From positions 2,790,001 through 2,854,000 of the forward strand of contig NC_088317.1 in the NCBI RefSeq assembly GCF_910592395.1: DNA of 64,000 nucleotides, in the 5' to 3' direction. The stretch comes from Lineus longissimus. Its lineage: Eukaryota > Nemertea > Pilidiophora > Heteronemertea > Lineidae. A model generated the notes under the pieces. That model worked only from the letters and a program-made list of their open reading frames with translations. It had not been told where the DNA came from and searched no databases. The translations under genes and the position numbers were made by a program. Of the stretch, positions 13,101 through 27,600 are shown in pieces. How positions within the stretch are numbered: the first letter of the stretch is position 1; each line of letters opens with the position of its first letter.

Positions 13101-15658
13101 TTTAGAATTTTGAAATTTCGAAAAGCTGGACAGCCCGTCTGGCCCAGTGGAGTATTTTTAGAAAAGCCTGTGGTCCCTAAATTCAGCTCAACTAATATAA
13201 AGTGTTGAGGGAGATGAGAATTTCAAGATGAATGCTGGATGCATGTATCTGAGCACTGGCTCAACCAAGTGATTAAATAAACGCTTTTTCAACTGCACTA
13301 GTAGAATCAACCTTCTGGGTGTCAACTTCTTGGCACCAATTCATAAATATTATAAATATCACTCATTGTCACATCCCTAATCCTGGGTGTGGCTCACACA
13401 GCATCTTGTGACGGACATCTTATCGCCACCGCTTCGATCACGCATTCGCTTGTGCTAATTAATCATTATGGATGGATCCCTCATTACGTTTCATCATGAA
13501 ATCGGGCGACGTTCACCGTGTGATTGAAATCAATCAAGCCTTAGAGGAGAAAGGTCTATCTATTCAGTGAGGCTGTAAAACATCAAAGTTATCTGATCAC
13601 TCATGGTGACAACATCATGTACAGTCGGATAATTTAGCTGGATTCTTCAGCAGTTACGGATATGATCACAGACATCAGGGATGGACACAACATCGAGGCA
13701 GTATACCCTTATCCCTTCAATCACAAAAGATTTTCACAATGCCTTCTCTGACGGTCTCATGGAGTCAAAGGTATTCACTATGTTCAAATATACAGGGCTG
13801 TACCTGCCGAAAGAAGAGTGCAGGGTATTTTTAATACCACTTGGGCATATTTTTGTACTGGCTACATTGTCTTCTGGGGATAAAATCACAGCCAGAATGG
13901 TCAGTTTAACGATAATATGTTGCTCACAGGCCAACATTTTCATAAAGACTTGATCACACATGAAACTCGTCACTGTTTTCACGTAATCCCCTGACATCCG
14001 TCGTCTTACAAGATCTCAAACCTTTTCAATGTTTAAGACGATAAACTGTTTTCTGATTGGAAATATCATCACGACAGTGCAACAAAGGTAATCTCCGGGT
14101 GGTCAGCGCGGAGAATGGCTTGAATCAACATATCCAAAAAATGGCCATCATGGTGACCTTTCATGAAAAACTCCCAGCAAATGCATGAGAATCAGCTTGT
14201 TGATTGCATTTTTGAAGCAATGGGAAATGAACTTGGACGTGATGAGAATACAATTGAATGACTCGGATACCAGCAGGCAGCAAGATTAGCATAAAGCACG
14301 ATCAGAGCAATCTGGACGCAGAATAATTGTTGATTGCCATTCAGTTGCATGCATTAACAGTCAATCGGTCATTCAAGATACACCCTTCTTACAACATTGG
14401 GCTCCTACCAGTTTTTCAAAGGGAAAACCTCAAAGTATTCTCTACATTATCACAGCCATTGAAGAAAAACAACTGACCTTAGATGTTATTTACGGTGCTC
14501 TAAATCATTTATTTTCACGTTAAGATACTCCCTTGGCATTTCGGTCTATGTTTCACGAACCACTTTATCATGCAGACAGCCGTGTTTACGTTACCTCAAG
14601 AGAATACCATCTTCCTTGATTCTACAGAACCACCGAGCAGCTTGCAAGCTTTTGCAGAGGAATGCTCAGTGTATGTAAGGTAACCTTACATATTTACAAT
14701 TGCTTCAGTCGGAACCATGCATGCCAAGACTGAGAAAGGTCTGGATGTGTTTGAGCTCAATTGTAAAGTGTTACAGAGACTATTCAACCTCCACTAAACA
14801 CCATCAGTGCTAATACAAGAACAACGAATAGTCTTGACATCCTCCCCAACTGCCACCAAGTTGAGACAAGAAAGCAAGGTTGTTCCAGCCACGTCAAAGA
14901 GCCAAGGGAATGCTGGCCAAGACCATCTTGCAGGGCATGTCAGTAGGTCAGGACATGGCCACCAAAGAGAATCTGGGTGGATGATGAAAAGGACTGGACT
15001 TTCGAAATCTGACTTTTTCGTGAAGGTATGCCCTTTTCGACCCCTGGCCTTTTTCATCAAGAAAGGAGAAACAGCCTGTCCTTTTCAAAATCTAACAGAA
15101 GCACAAGAGGAACATACGAAACCATCTGAAGCTTTTCCTCCCAAGGCTGTTGTGGCAATAGCAGGATTTCAGCCTTGGTAATTCATCAAACCTTGCAACC
15201 TAATCAGCTGAACCGTTGTAAGTGTTCTCAGCCAAGATCAATGAACGGGGAACGGCATAGTGAAGAAATTGGAAAATTGATGGTAAGGGGATGGTTATAT
15301 AGGTTGAGGAAAAACGTGGAATCAATCTGGGAACATGTAAACACAATCGTTTATCTTACTACAGGAGAGTGATGGACTTCAGAGGCTCTTTTGAACGCAC
15401 TTCCTACATGTCGCGGGGCATTCTGCTCAAATGAGTTAATGTTGAAAATTTTGCTCCTTTTACGTTGCATTCACGAAATTGGCCATATTGAACGGCTCAC
15501 GAAGATTTCAGTTTGCAGCAGTCCAACAACACCGACTTCCACAACGTCGTAACTGACGTACGAGTTGAAACTATTTTGCCTTTATAGATAGAAATCGCTC
15601 TACCCTATGCATTACACGATATGACGCTATGCTGCTGCTGATGATGATGGTGATGGTG

Positions 15659-15690
<32 letters not shown>

Positions 15691-18600
15691 GATGATGATG
15701 ATGCTGCGCTGCTGCTGCTGATGATGATGATGATGAAGAGGACGGCGACGACGATGATGACTTGCACAGATTTCCCTGGAAAGCAGTACTTACCTTGCTA
15801 TTTGGACTACTTTTCTTGAAAACTCTGAAAAATATAAAGAACACAAATATGTAGTTTCATTCTAATAAAATTATGCATCAATTAAAATGGTCGATTGGAT
15901 CCTCTGACCAGGCTTGGCAGCAGCGAAAACTTCTGCTCTACTGACTGTAACCTGGGTTGTGAAAAAGGCGCAGTTCCAATTTAAAACTGACGCCAATCTG
16001 AGAAATGATTCCATTTTGCTTTGGCATCTCAATGTCTTCCGGTAGTTGTCACGGAGAAGGTCCTCATTACATTTCAAACTCAAATGTGAACAGAACATAA
16101 GTAGCTAGAGACGGATCTGGACTTGCACCACTGGGTCAGAGGTCAGGTATTTGACCATGACCTCACCGCGCCACTTGCAACGATACAGTGCAATACTACA
16201 GATTAATAAATATAGTAGATCAATCATTTCGGATAATTCAAATTGATATCTTATAATAGGTCTCTGAACCCATTATATCAGAATATCATTTGCACTGCTG
16301 TCAACATTGTGCAAACATTGCTGGTAATGTCTAAAATATTGAAATTGGCCTAAGTTTACTCTGTCATTACCATGAAGGTCAATACCGACCACTAGTTGGC
16401 ATGGTTACGACAATAAAACATTGGTTCATTTCAATAACACCGGGGTAATCAAGATATATACTTTGCACATTTGAACTATGATGGACTATTGTGGACACAC
16501 AAATAACACATTTATCATGGCATCCAAAATCAATGCAGGTGTTTCCCTCCCAAAAATGATTTTGCACTATTTATGCCAAACATTATGCCAGATTCACGCA
16601 TGTAAAACATGGTTTGTGATAGTCATCGTAGAATTTACCATGGGCCATCATAGATTCTAGGACAGAAAATTCTCCCTGTGAAACACATGGATATCATGGG
16701 TGATCTATTGAACACTTGGTCTCATGTCTCGCTATTGGGGCAGCCAATAAATAGCCTCTTTGAGTTAATACTAACCAGCACAACCACTGAATCAGCACTC
16801 TTTTCCCAAGCATACATATGGATGAGCTCTCCCTTGGCGCCACGAAGGTTGTAACGCACAGTGACAAACACACAGCGAGATCATGATCACCCAGCCCGAG
16901 GCAGGGTGTTTGATCTTGTGGGTCACCTTGGGGATATTAGTATTTATCCAGGGTCCTGTTTGTCCATCTGTAATTGTATTCTCTATATGTTGTCCGCTCC
17001 TAATGTAAACCATTTGATGTGAGACAGGAAACAGTTAAGATTGTTGAGACCAGGGATCTTCTGACACTGAGAGCTGCAGACGGGGTCTGAGTAGGTTGCG
17101 GTCACTAATGTATGGCCTCTAACCCCTCGCCCTCCAGATCTACAACTGTCATCATGGTCGTAATCATATTCCCTTTTATGACCTCAGTTTCCAGGAGAAC
17201 CTTTTAACGTGACCAGGAATGGTTGAGACGTGAGACCTTCTGATGGGTGACCTTATTGGCAGATGGTCACTAAGTGTGTCCTCTAATCCCAAACTCTCCA
17301 GATCATTTTACATGACATTGTCTTAACTATAATTATGTTGGCACGGTCGCAATCATATCCTCTTTAAAATGTCCTTAGCTCCCACTGGAAACCTACCAGG
17401 ATACAGGGATCATGATGCGCAGACTTGATGACTTCTAGGAGGATGGGCACCATTGTGTGGCATCTCACCCCTCAACATCAAGATTTTATTTCTACATAAT
17501 CGGCCACTTGTCAACACACAATGATCCCGAAAATTGTGGCATTTGAAGAGCAACCGTCTCAATAGATATCTATTGCCAGCAAAAACGGATGCTTTCAATC
17601 TCAGTGAAACCACACAAAGCAAACATTTGAACCAGATCCAAATTCGAGTCATGTGTGAACTAATGGAAACCTTGCAAAGACGAAGCCTTACAACGTAGTT
17701 CATTTCCACTTCAATGGAAGAAATGCAAAATAAGCGGAAAGAAACACATAAACTAAGACCTACTGCCGGTTCCATGATTTATGACAACCAGCTAATTAAC
17801 GAGGCATTTGGGAGTAAGCAGTTTTCTTGGGCTGATATCACGGTGGATGGTTTGGAATGGCTCTCGGTGGAACTCTCAGTGGAGGTTACAGTGATATCAC
17901 ATGAGAGTACATGTACTTTTTGCGGATTTCTATCATCCCAAATGGCATATGCCTGCTTCTCAACGATTATCAGCCAATATAACCAGAAAGTGATATAGAT
18001 CATGATTATACTGGAATGATTGATTAATGGCGACGAACAGGAAAGAATACAGCAAACCAGTTAATATGTTGATAACATATTTGCGGACTGGATTCACGAA
18101 CATACTCAGTTGTGCTAACGTCAAAAGATTTTACAGTATTTTTTAAAGATGTCCTGGGGTAGATGAGACAGGGCTATGGCGACTTGTATTACCATCACAT
18201 ACATACCCACCGGCCAAATGTCCCGATACTGCATGTCAATTTGGATCTCCGAGCTATCAGTGGCATTATGTGTTCTAAGTAACTCACGAGGAAATGTTGC
18301 CAAGGGATCTTGGGAATAATTATAGAAACATGGTAATGTGAACAGCCAGGGGATGGCGTCGCATGTTAAAAGTAATTTTCTGCTGTGATCCTCCCAAGCT
18401 TGAAGGTAGGGACAGGCTGGTGAAGAGCCATTGCAAACAAGTTCTACCCCAAGCGTCAAATTTGAAGTTCAAGTTTGACGAGTCTCGGCACTTTTCCATT
18501 GATATATCAGACTTTGCTCAAAGCACTTTGTCATTCCAGCTGAGTCTTCCAGCGTGGTTAAAGAGCAGCTCAGTTAGCCTTCAAACCCTAATTGAAAAAA

Positions 18601-21600
18601 CTTGTGAAAGTGCCTAGGAAGGGTGTTGAACACACAACCTCCAGGACATGAGTCGGCTCATCTTGCCTCCCTCATTCCCTCAATCAGATTGCACAGCTTA
18701 CGCAAGAAAATCTTTGACAAACAACTCTTGGCTGATTCCGAATGTGATAATCACGCAAAGGATTAATTTGAAACGTACATTATCATTAGCTTGGTGAGAA
18801 TCGATTAGCACTCGAGGCTTTGAAAAAAACACTGTGTTTCTTTTTAGGAATCAGTTACATTATTTTTTAACTTAATTTGATTTTTCGGTTTTGTTGGCAG
18901 TCGTGAGGGCAAAAACGTTCCTCCTATTACATGCCCCGAATGCATTTTGATTGGAAGTCGTTTTCAACAATGGGCAGGAGATATGGGAAATAGAAGCCTA
19001 TCACATTTGTTGAAGGTATGTGTCACTCTAACTTTTCATTTGTGACACTAAGAACCATGGCATGTCGGAATCCAGATTATGATTGCATGTCAGACGTTGA
19101 TACGAGCCTAGTTCTTCACATCGGCGTCAGAACTTTCATTGCGTGTCAGATGCTGATAGTCTTGCGGAACAGTATAGTATGAGTTCAGCTGGAGTCAGTC
19201 AACTATTGTAGCTAGCTGGTGGTTGCAACATCCAGCATTATAAACCTAACATAACATAATCCTGCCTGCTTGGCGATTCCCCGCCAACATACTTTTGGCA
19301 GAAAGCCATTTCCATGACCATAGACTATTTTAAGGTTGATCCTTTTGAGCTCTAGGATGAAATCAATCAGGTTGATGAACTGGACCCTAAAGCCTGATAA
19401 ACCACCCTTCTCATGTGACAAAATACCGCCGAGACCAATAACAAACTGCGTTAAGGGCAATTGAGACCTTCTTCAAACCAGCTAAAATCATTTACCCTCA
19501 GCGAACACGCAGTAGCCAATCAAAATTTGACAACGTTATTCAAAGTCACGATTTACTGAATCCACCTCGGGACATATCGATTGATTTTGCCATCCATTGG
19601 ACAAAATAGGCAGATACTGGGTTGAAGAACTGAAGAGTTCATTCTTTCAGGTAACCAAATTGGTCAAATTGCATACTCCAAATAATGAGCAAGGGCTCAG
19701 GGCTAGCACTCAGTGGCTTAGCCTCAACCCTGACTGGAGTCAGTCAACCATGTCCTATGTGATTTAGTTGTAGCCTCAGGACCAGCACTGCAGTGGCTTG
19801 GCCTCCTAAACCCAGGTTTACTACGTCTTCAGAAGTCTTAGAACATCGCTGCCCAGGCCTTGGTAGACCAACTGGAGTCAGTCAATCATACAGTGTTCTT
19901 CCACAATCTCAGTCGGCCATAAATGACTTATGCGATCAGTTAGCCTAAGGGCTAGCACGAATTTACACTCCCCAAATAGTCAGATATATCCTGTTTCAAC
20001 CCACCTCACCCCATATTACTTCTACAGCAGAAGTTAAGAGCAGAGAAGATATAGCTCTTCGATTCTGACAGGAATTTTTAGGTTCTCTTCTCTGTCATGT
20101 GGTGGATTATGGCCCGGTCTTCCATCACTTCTAAGTGATTGATGGCTCCGGGGTTAGCATCCTCCATCGATTTTATCCTGAATTATTAACCAATCGTCAT
20201 TTCTCAAGATTAGCTTTCGGCGATATGAGCGACGTTGTGTGGTCTTGGGTTTGGTAGCATTGTAATCAAGACACTACTATTGTGATCATTTTGTCACAGA
20301 GGCTTTGAGTAGACAGCCATGTTGTAAGTGTACTGGACACCAAACCAACTGTATCCCTTCTTATAATTGCTGCTATGGGTGACAAAAAGATCACTCCATC
20401 TGCAGTTATGTTAAACTGGTAATGGCTGGGTTTGACTAAGGCTACCGCTTCAAATGGTACAGTTTGATACAGACATTCCTTCCTTTGATTTCAAATCCAA
20501 ACATATCGATAACACCCAAACCATGCTTTTTTCAGGCAATGCCGATATGACACTGCTGCGTACATGTTGTCAAATAAGAGGTTCAGATCGCATTCCCATC
20601 TCAGCAGCGGTTGTCATAGAAACCGGCAACTAAGCCAGGTAATGGAATCTATTCTCTGTGGGCCAACTTCAAACGGATGTGATTGGGACTATGCACATCA
20701 AGTGTTCGCCTAATTCTCCGGCCTTTGAGAGTAGGATATTTGCAATGAATGCACCCTGGGAATATACAGCCTCAACGGAGAATGAAAGAAAATTTATATT
20801 TCTGTGGGCAATCCTGTCTCATTCTTGGGGTGATTGATTGATTATTGAGCTAAAATGGTGGTGGTTATGGTCCACCCCTGGGAACAATATTACATGGTCT
20901 TCATAGAAAAAGGTTCAGAGATTTCAAAGAGTAGCTACTAAAGCGGGCATTTGAACTTGACCCAAACAACTGCATTTATTCTCCAGATCCCAACCACACC
21001 CCACTGCACGAAGTTAAGAAAATCACGATTTTTGATGAATTCTTATTCCACCTGTGGCTCTGCCTACATCAATCATGGCACCAGCAACACCCGTCGTCCA
21101 ACTTATCTTTTATTCAACACATAAATAAGAGACGATTCGGTTTACGAGCTGTATCGCAGATTTATCGGCCAGGATCATGTCCATTGGGGTGCGAGTTGGC
21201 CAATCACAAATAACAGCCGAGGATTTGGGTGGCAGGACAGCAATGAATAAATCCAACGAACCACATTGGTGGGAAAATTTACATTGTATGGTCAATTTAT
21301 ATGTGGAATGCATCAGTCGAACACCTATAAATGCAGCGCATGATACCATAGCAGGAATGGATGCCATTAACATACGGTAATGGAACCTAATGGCACACTT
21401 TGTCATCGGAACCAAATGGTACACTTTGTCATCGGCGCAACATGGGAAGTAGTGGGTAGTGTGGCAACAACAACCATGACATCACTCGTTTATGGCCCAA
21501 TCAGCAGGGTCAAGAACGTGCACATACATCCAAATGACGTCACAGCACGATTAATATAGTTATGAGCGCTAACACGTCCAGTGTGATTATCATTTTACTG

Positions 21601-24600
21601 GTGACAACTGACGATAATCACTATAATAAATGAATAAAATATTTTTATGGTTCCTTTCTGATATCTATTAACCTTGTTAACATAGAGATTTCCTTTTGGT
21701 TTAATGTGAAAATTCCACACACAATTCACCTACATAGGACACCGGACTGCCATATCTCCTATATCATGAGGACATCTCTGCTACTCATTCATAACTCCAG
21801 ACTTTATCCTGCAAGCTATTTACACTGTGGACGTCAACGTGGCCCTCGTGTTGCCAATGGACGAGCACAGCCACTGAAAGTGAAAACACACACAATCTAT
21901 ATCATGCACTCGGCAACAGCTGCGATTGATTTTTATGTACTGATTTCTTGTCACGTTTTCGATTTCAGTGATTACGTCTCGGCGAGGTAATAGCGGATTG
22001 GGTAATTACAATAGAGACGTGTTTAAACACGGCTTGAATCCATTCCAAATCACAGCTAATGAAAAGGCAGAATTGAAATGGGATGAGAGCACCCTGAGCT
22101 ACACCACATGGAAATATCTTCTGCTGCGTGGTCCGCGGTCATACGATAACACAGCTCTTATTTGGCACTGATGATATACAAGTAAAAGGTGCTCTGCATA
22201 CGAAACAGAATTCACTGGAGATTTAGCCAGAGGAGCTGATCTTGGTCTCATTGTTCTACTCCTCCCCCTTCCTCGTGTCACCAATGTAAACGAGGGCCTA
22301 GATACGTTTCTCACAGAGGCAATGGTGAAGTTCGAGGTAAACCTTAGGAGTGAGGAGAGGTCCATAGAGGTAACCATTATATTGACCAGCCGTCCTGCCA
22401 TCAAGAACCGGGTCATTTCTGCTGATCCTATACATGCTTCCCGAAATTGGTGGCTTGCATTGGAACTAATTTTTTCCCCCTTGTCCGTCATCAAAGGCAT
22501 TCAAGTGAGTTGGTCAACCATGGCTATCTCCTTTGTCCCTCCACTATGAGGCCTAGTTTCCCCTTATGACATCATTATTTCGGATACTCAGCGCCCCATT
22601 TCGGAAAGGTGTATAAAGATTGCAATATTGTAATAATCATCGCAATAATCACTACAAATGAGAGATTTTTGCAAGTCAATAGTTATCTTTTTTAAAGTTA
22701 CAGTAAACAAAAGTATTTGTCTGAGGACAATTTTCGCCTTTATTGCTGGTGTCACACACCTTTCAGAACTATTTTTTCAACATCTGGTTCCACCCTTCAA
22801 CATCGTTCAGACGACACCCACATATCACTCTGACCTTTCCAGACGTGATAATCCTCTATGAAAGGTATCATATTTCAAAATCTAATCAGAACATGACACC
22901 AACTAATTAACAATTAATAAGAATAAGAGGTGATTATAAGAGATGACCAGCAACATGCCTGAACTTCTTATTTCATATTTTGAACTTACGAAATTCTAAT
23001 TCTCGACATCAGGGGCTGTGGTGATCTTGCAGCCTTGTTTGTCAAGATGACTCCCTGAGGTATGCTTCTAAGGGAATAGCCACAATCACATGCCGAAATA
23101 GAGACTGGTTGGCACATATACCTTGTAACTCCAGGGGATATGACCAGATGCAGGTCTACCATGGCGATTGACCTAGCCATACTCCTGGAGCCTGTGACAA
23201 CAGCAATGAAATAGATCGGGTGACACAACATAATTAAGGCTGGTAATTAAGAGCTAATTAGAGTCAGGTGTTCTAACGTAATGAATTCGATAACTCAGTA
23301 TTGATGAGGGATAACCAATTATTAATAACGCTGTCATTAAACAGCCACGCCCATGACACAGAAAGGTCGACCAGGAGGGCAGGGCAGCGCAGGGGTTGCT
23401 CAGACTGTAACGTGATGCCTTCGCATGAAGGGGAGTGGGGAGCGTTGGACATCCGATTTCCACTCCTTCAAGGCCAGCAGAATTGGAAAGCTAAATTTAT
23501 GGGCATTATGCATGCGAGATGTTTCCTTGGGAATTTAATGCTGCCATGGTGCATGTTAATTCGTCATTTCATCCACAATTACAGAGGTTCTTGGTCGAAG
23601 GACAAGGTGGATGAAATACGTGGTTAGGAAGTGTCCCAGCCAGAGACTTGAGAACATTATAGACCCAGAAATGTGTCATGCAGGAAGGCACAATAATTAG
23701 GGACAGAAAAAGCATTGTTTTTCAGCTCGGGTGGAGCTGTTATTTGCCCAAAACCTCTGGCGAGGTATGTCAGTTTTAACCCACAATTTAGCTCCACCCT
23801 CGCAGTGTTGAGTGAGACTATCAATACCGTCAGTTCGGTATCAATTACTTCAACCAATGCTCTCACTGTCACCAACAACGCATCAGTTCATATTGACCAA
23901 ATGTCAACTCTTTCAAAGAACTTTGACACCTGAATGCCTGAAGCATTATCAGAGCTCTAATTATAACAACCCTGCATGAAAACATGTTGACATTTTTACT
24001 CATCCCATGTTCATCATTCCGATGAAAAAAATCACAGCTCCTGACAATCGGGTTATGATTGTTCGAAAAGTGCGCTCCGCATGACGCTCAAACTACTATG
24101 TACCGGCAATAACAACTGTGAGTATGAACAGCCAAGTGTATGCACCGACCACCCCACAGATGTACGTTGCTATGGCAACGTGGTGACGATGAGAGCGGAG
24201 CTAGTGGAGCCAGTCAAGTGAGGAGTTTGGATGAGAGGGTACAGGAACCTGGATATGGCCATACTCCGTCAGATAACAGGGGCCAGCGGGCATATTGTGA
24301 AAACCAATAATTGCCAAATGGAGCGAAAATGAGCGACTTTTGTTACAGGGACCTGTGATCATTATTGCATGCAACAAGAATTGCTTGTCTGCTGTAGTCG
24401 TTGCAGAAGAATCAATGATCATGAACGAGCATGCAGACAAGATATCTTCTTGTCACTCATAGCAGTAAATATAGTCGCAGGTCGAAGCAACAAAAATGTT
24501 TGTTTGCGCATTCCTATGTATGGTCCTATGTCATGTCAGTACCTATATAAGAAGACCTAATAGTCTCCTGTTAATTTGTTTACCAATAGTAACGTCTGTA

Positions 24601-27600
24601 GAACCTGTCATTGTCATAGAATCTAGCGAAAGGAAACAATTACGTTGCCTAGGTGACCAAAGGAAATAGGTAGTATGATCAAATTCATGATTTATCGGCC
24701 ATTTTCATCCAATGGTTTCGCATTTATTGGCAAGTTTCGTGACAGGATACCATTCTGAACCTCAATTCCCCACTCGAAGTGGGGTAATTGGCTGAACCAT
24801 TATTGCCTACGACCTATTTTGCATTTCTGGCAACTGTAGTAGGTGAAGACTAAAGAAACGAAAAATACATTAAAACAGTACATCACAACACGCCAAAGGA
24901 GAACATCAAAAGCAGTACAACATCAATTAGTCGATCTGGCCCTCACCAAGAATGTTCTCAACCCCTCACGAACATTTTGTGAGACCCTTTTGGGCATAAG
25001 AACAGCAAAGCCCAACATACGCAACGTCATCATTTAAACGAAACAAATCAAGCAAACAGGAACGCATTAATTCTTTCACGTTTGTGCAGAAACTACTCTT
25101 TTTAAACATCATTTAACATACTTGCAGTGCATTAGTGCACCACTCAGCATGAATCACTTGGTAATAACGCGAGATATCCTTACTTGTGGTATTTTTCACT
25201 CTTTTTCCTCTCGTTGATCTTCTCTTCTTCGGCGTCACTTGGAAGATAAAGGGAAGTTTTCACATTTTTAAAGTTAGAAGCCAATTTTGAAATTGGGGTA
25301 CGAACCAGGGACCTCTTGATCGAAAGCCGAGAGTCTGAGCCACAAGTCCCCCATAAAGCACAGGGTTCTTGGAAGACCCATCCCAGTCAAAGGTGAAAAA
25401 CAGAAACTCCTGTGATATAAATCACATACTCTTACATTGAGACATCAGGGTTTTGGAGAAAAAAATTGCCCCCCCCAAAATGAAACCTGGTGGAATCCCT
25501 GAAAAAAGATTCGTTCACAGAAATAGCACAATGCACAACTTTGGATTGAGTTCATACGTACACCATATGATTTTTCTCCCCTGGCATTTTCAAGCCTCCA
25601 GCACCGTCGTTATTCAAAGAAATTACAAATTAATTACAAATTACGGAATAATCCATGGTATACAATGTATCACTTGAGAGAATGAGACAGCAGAACTGGA
25701 CCTGTTCTGTGTCAATAGAGTGAAAGATGTTGAATAAACTAAGTGTATGCTCACAATGGCAGGTATTTAAATCCAATTTATATATATACATGACATACAT
25801 TGTCAACATGGACATGTATGTATGTAAAGACAAGAATAATTGTTGCCATGGTTTTTCATTAACACCCTATACATCATGACGTAGCCCAATTCCAAATGAT
25901 GCGAGCTTAGACTAGATGTGTGAAGAAACTGTTCCATACTGTGAGGGGGGTCCAAGAGGTGTCTATATACTCACCAGAGGGCCAAGAGATTCTCTGGAGT
26001 GAACTTGTTTTAGTTTGATGTAATTCTTAAGCATAGCCGACTAGCCTAGCTAGACTACCCCAAGTAACAAAGTGCTATAGCTGTGACCTTTTCAATGGTC
26101 CACTAAATCACACACGTCCATGTAAACTATAGTTTAGGAGAGATCGTTGTGATGGCTCGCAACCATGACAACAATCTCCCAAAGGTTTTCATGGTAACCA
26201 AAATGAAAGATGGGTGTCACTGGATGCTAACTTAGAGCCTCATGCATTGACCTACATCATGTACATTGAACATGTACATTATTACATTTAAGTACTGCAA
26301 CTTTCACTGACATGTATGAGTATAACTTCGTCCCAATAGTAAAATGCCTTAATTGTCGGACATTACGAACATTCAGTCACACAACACTACATATTGAAGT
26401 CATGATGGCTGCTGGTCCAGCTCCTACATGTACAGACCTTTATACGCAGCCCAAAGCCCTTTTAAAGGGGTGTTCCGGCGCTAACACCTTATGCAATTGC
26501 AAACTACCGAAAATACCCAAGGACGCCTCCCGCATCAAACCAGGCTGCAACCCACCTTTCGGCAATCCTGACAAGAGACCTACTACATTGTATTATAGTA
26601 CTGATTCAATGCATTGAGGGAATGAGATCAATCAATTTGTGCTGATTACCAACAATTACACAGCATCATACTTTTGGGTAAGCAGATAGCTGCGGGTTTT
26701 TAGGTCCCCTTTAAACAAATGGGTTCTGCTATGCGCATATCGTATTCAGAGTGTACTAGGTTAATATTCATGTAAATTGCTGGTGTTTATAGTAAGATGT
26801 ACCTTAGCACAGGTTGTGCTCTGAAAGAGCTTGTTTAGAAACAACAAGACTATAGGGTTATTCAACTCAGGAATTTACAGAGCAGAAAATGTTTTTTCAG
26901 AACTTGCTTGCAGTGATGAGCAACATTTGAATTGAGAAAAGGTAGGCCAGCAGACAACCTTGCTTTGCAAAACAACATTGACAGACAAATATGTCAAAGT
27001 TGTCAGTCCTCACATGAGATGAGTGGTTCCCCAGACAACGTCATGTACCCAGTGCCAGTGGTTGGACAATATTCAAAGACCCAACCTGAGTAGCACTAAA
27101 GTCAACACCGTACGGTTCGTGACTCTTCAAATTTTGATTCGATTGATACCATAGAAAGTTTTTAAAGGTTCAAATCCGGCCACATAAAACAAACATGCAG
27201 GGAAGGGCCATACACACAAAGACAAAATGCAAAGAAACATTGCCCAACACTCAAACACGACGTACATGTATGTATAATTAACAATATTTCAAAACTGAAC
27301 TCTGAACGCTGACCACATCTGTCAGTCAGGACCATGAGTGACAACCTAGGAGAATGAGACAAATCAGTCCTATGATGTCTTGCCCTCCTGAGGAAATCAG
27401 GGGTATGTAACTATGTTCACTCCTCCAGCCCTGGTCCTGCACAGAAACCCCAATACATTTCCTCTGAATGGCAGAAATACAAGACGCAGAACAAAATGCG
27501 CATGCAAATGTACTTCAGCCAATGAGGGGAAATGTCCCAGGGGTTTGTGTGCAGGGCTACAGAAGCAAACATTAACCCCTCATTTCCTCAGGATGCTGTC

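Larger units (their letters stand above)
11073..15793 (-). other. Arrestin intron 2 (4.7 kb)
   Basis: Holds foldback copy 2, paired palindromic hormone-response-like sites (12070-12123) and, directly after the exon 2 donor, the trinucleotide tract. No other feature recognised. Confidence 0.85.

Noticed and set aside
22099-22500. 133-codon minus-strand open frame in arrestin intron 1
   Set aside because: No recognisable domain or splice signals that would join it to arrestin; other frames are equally open in the area.
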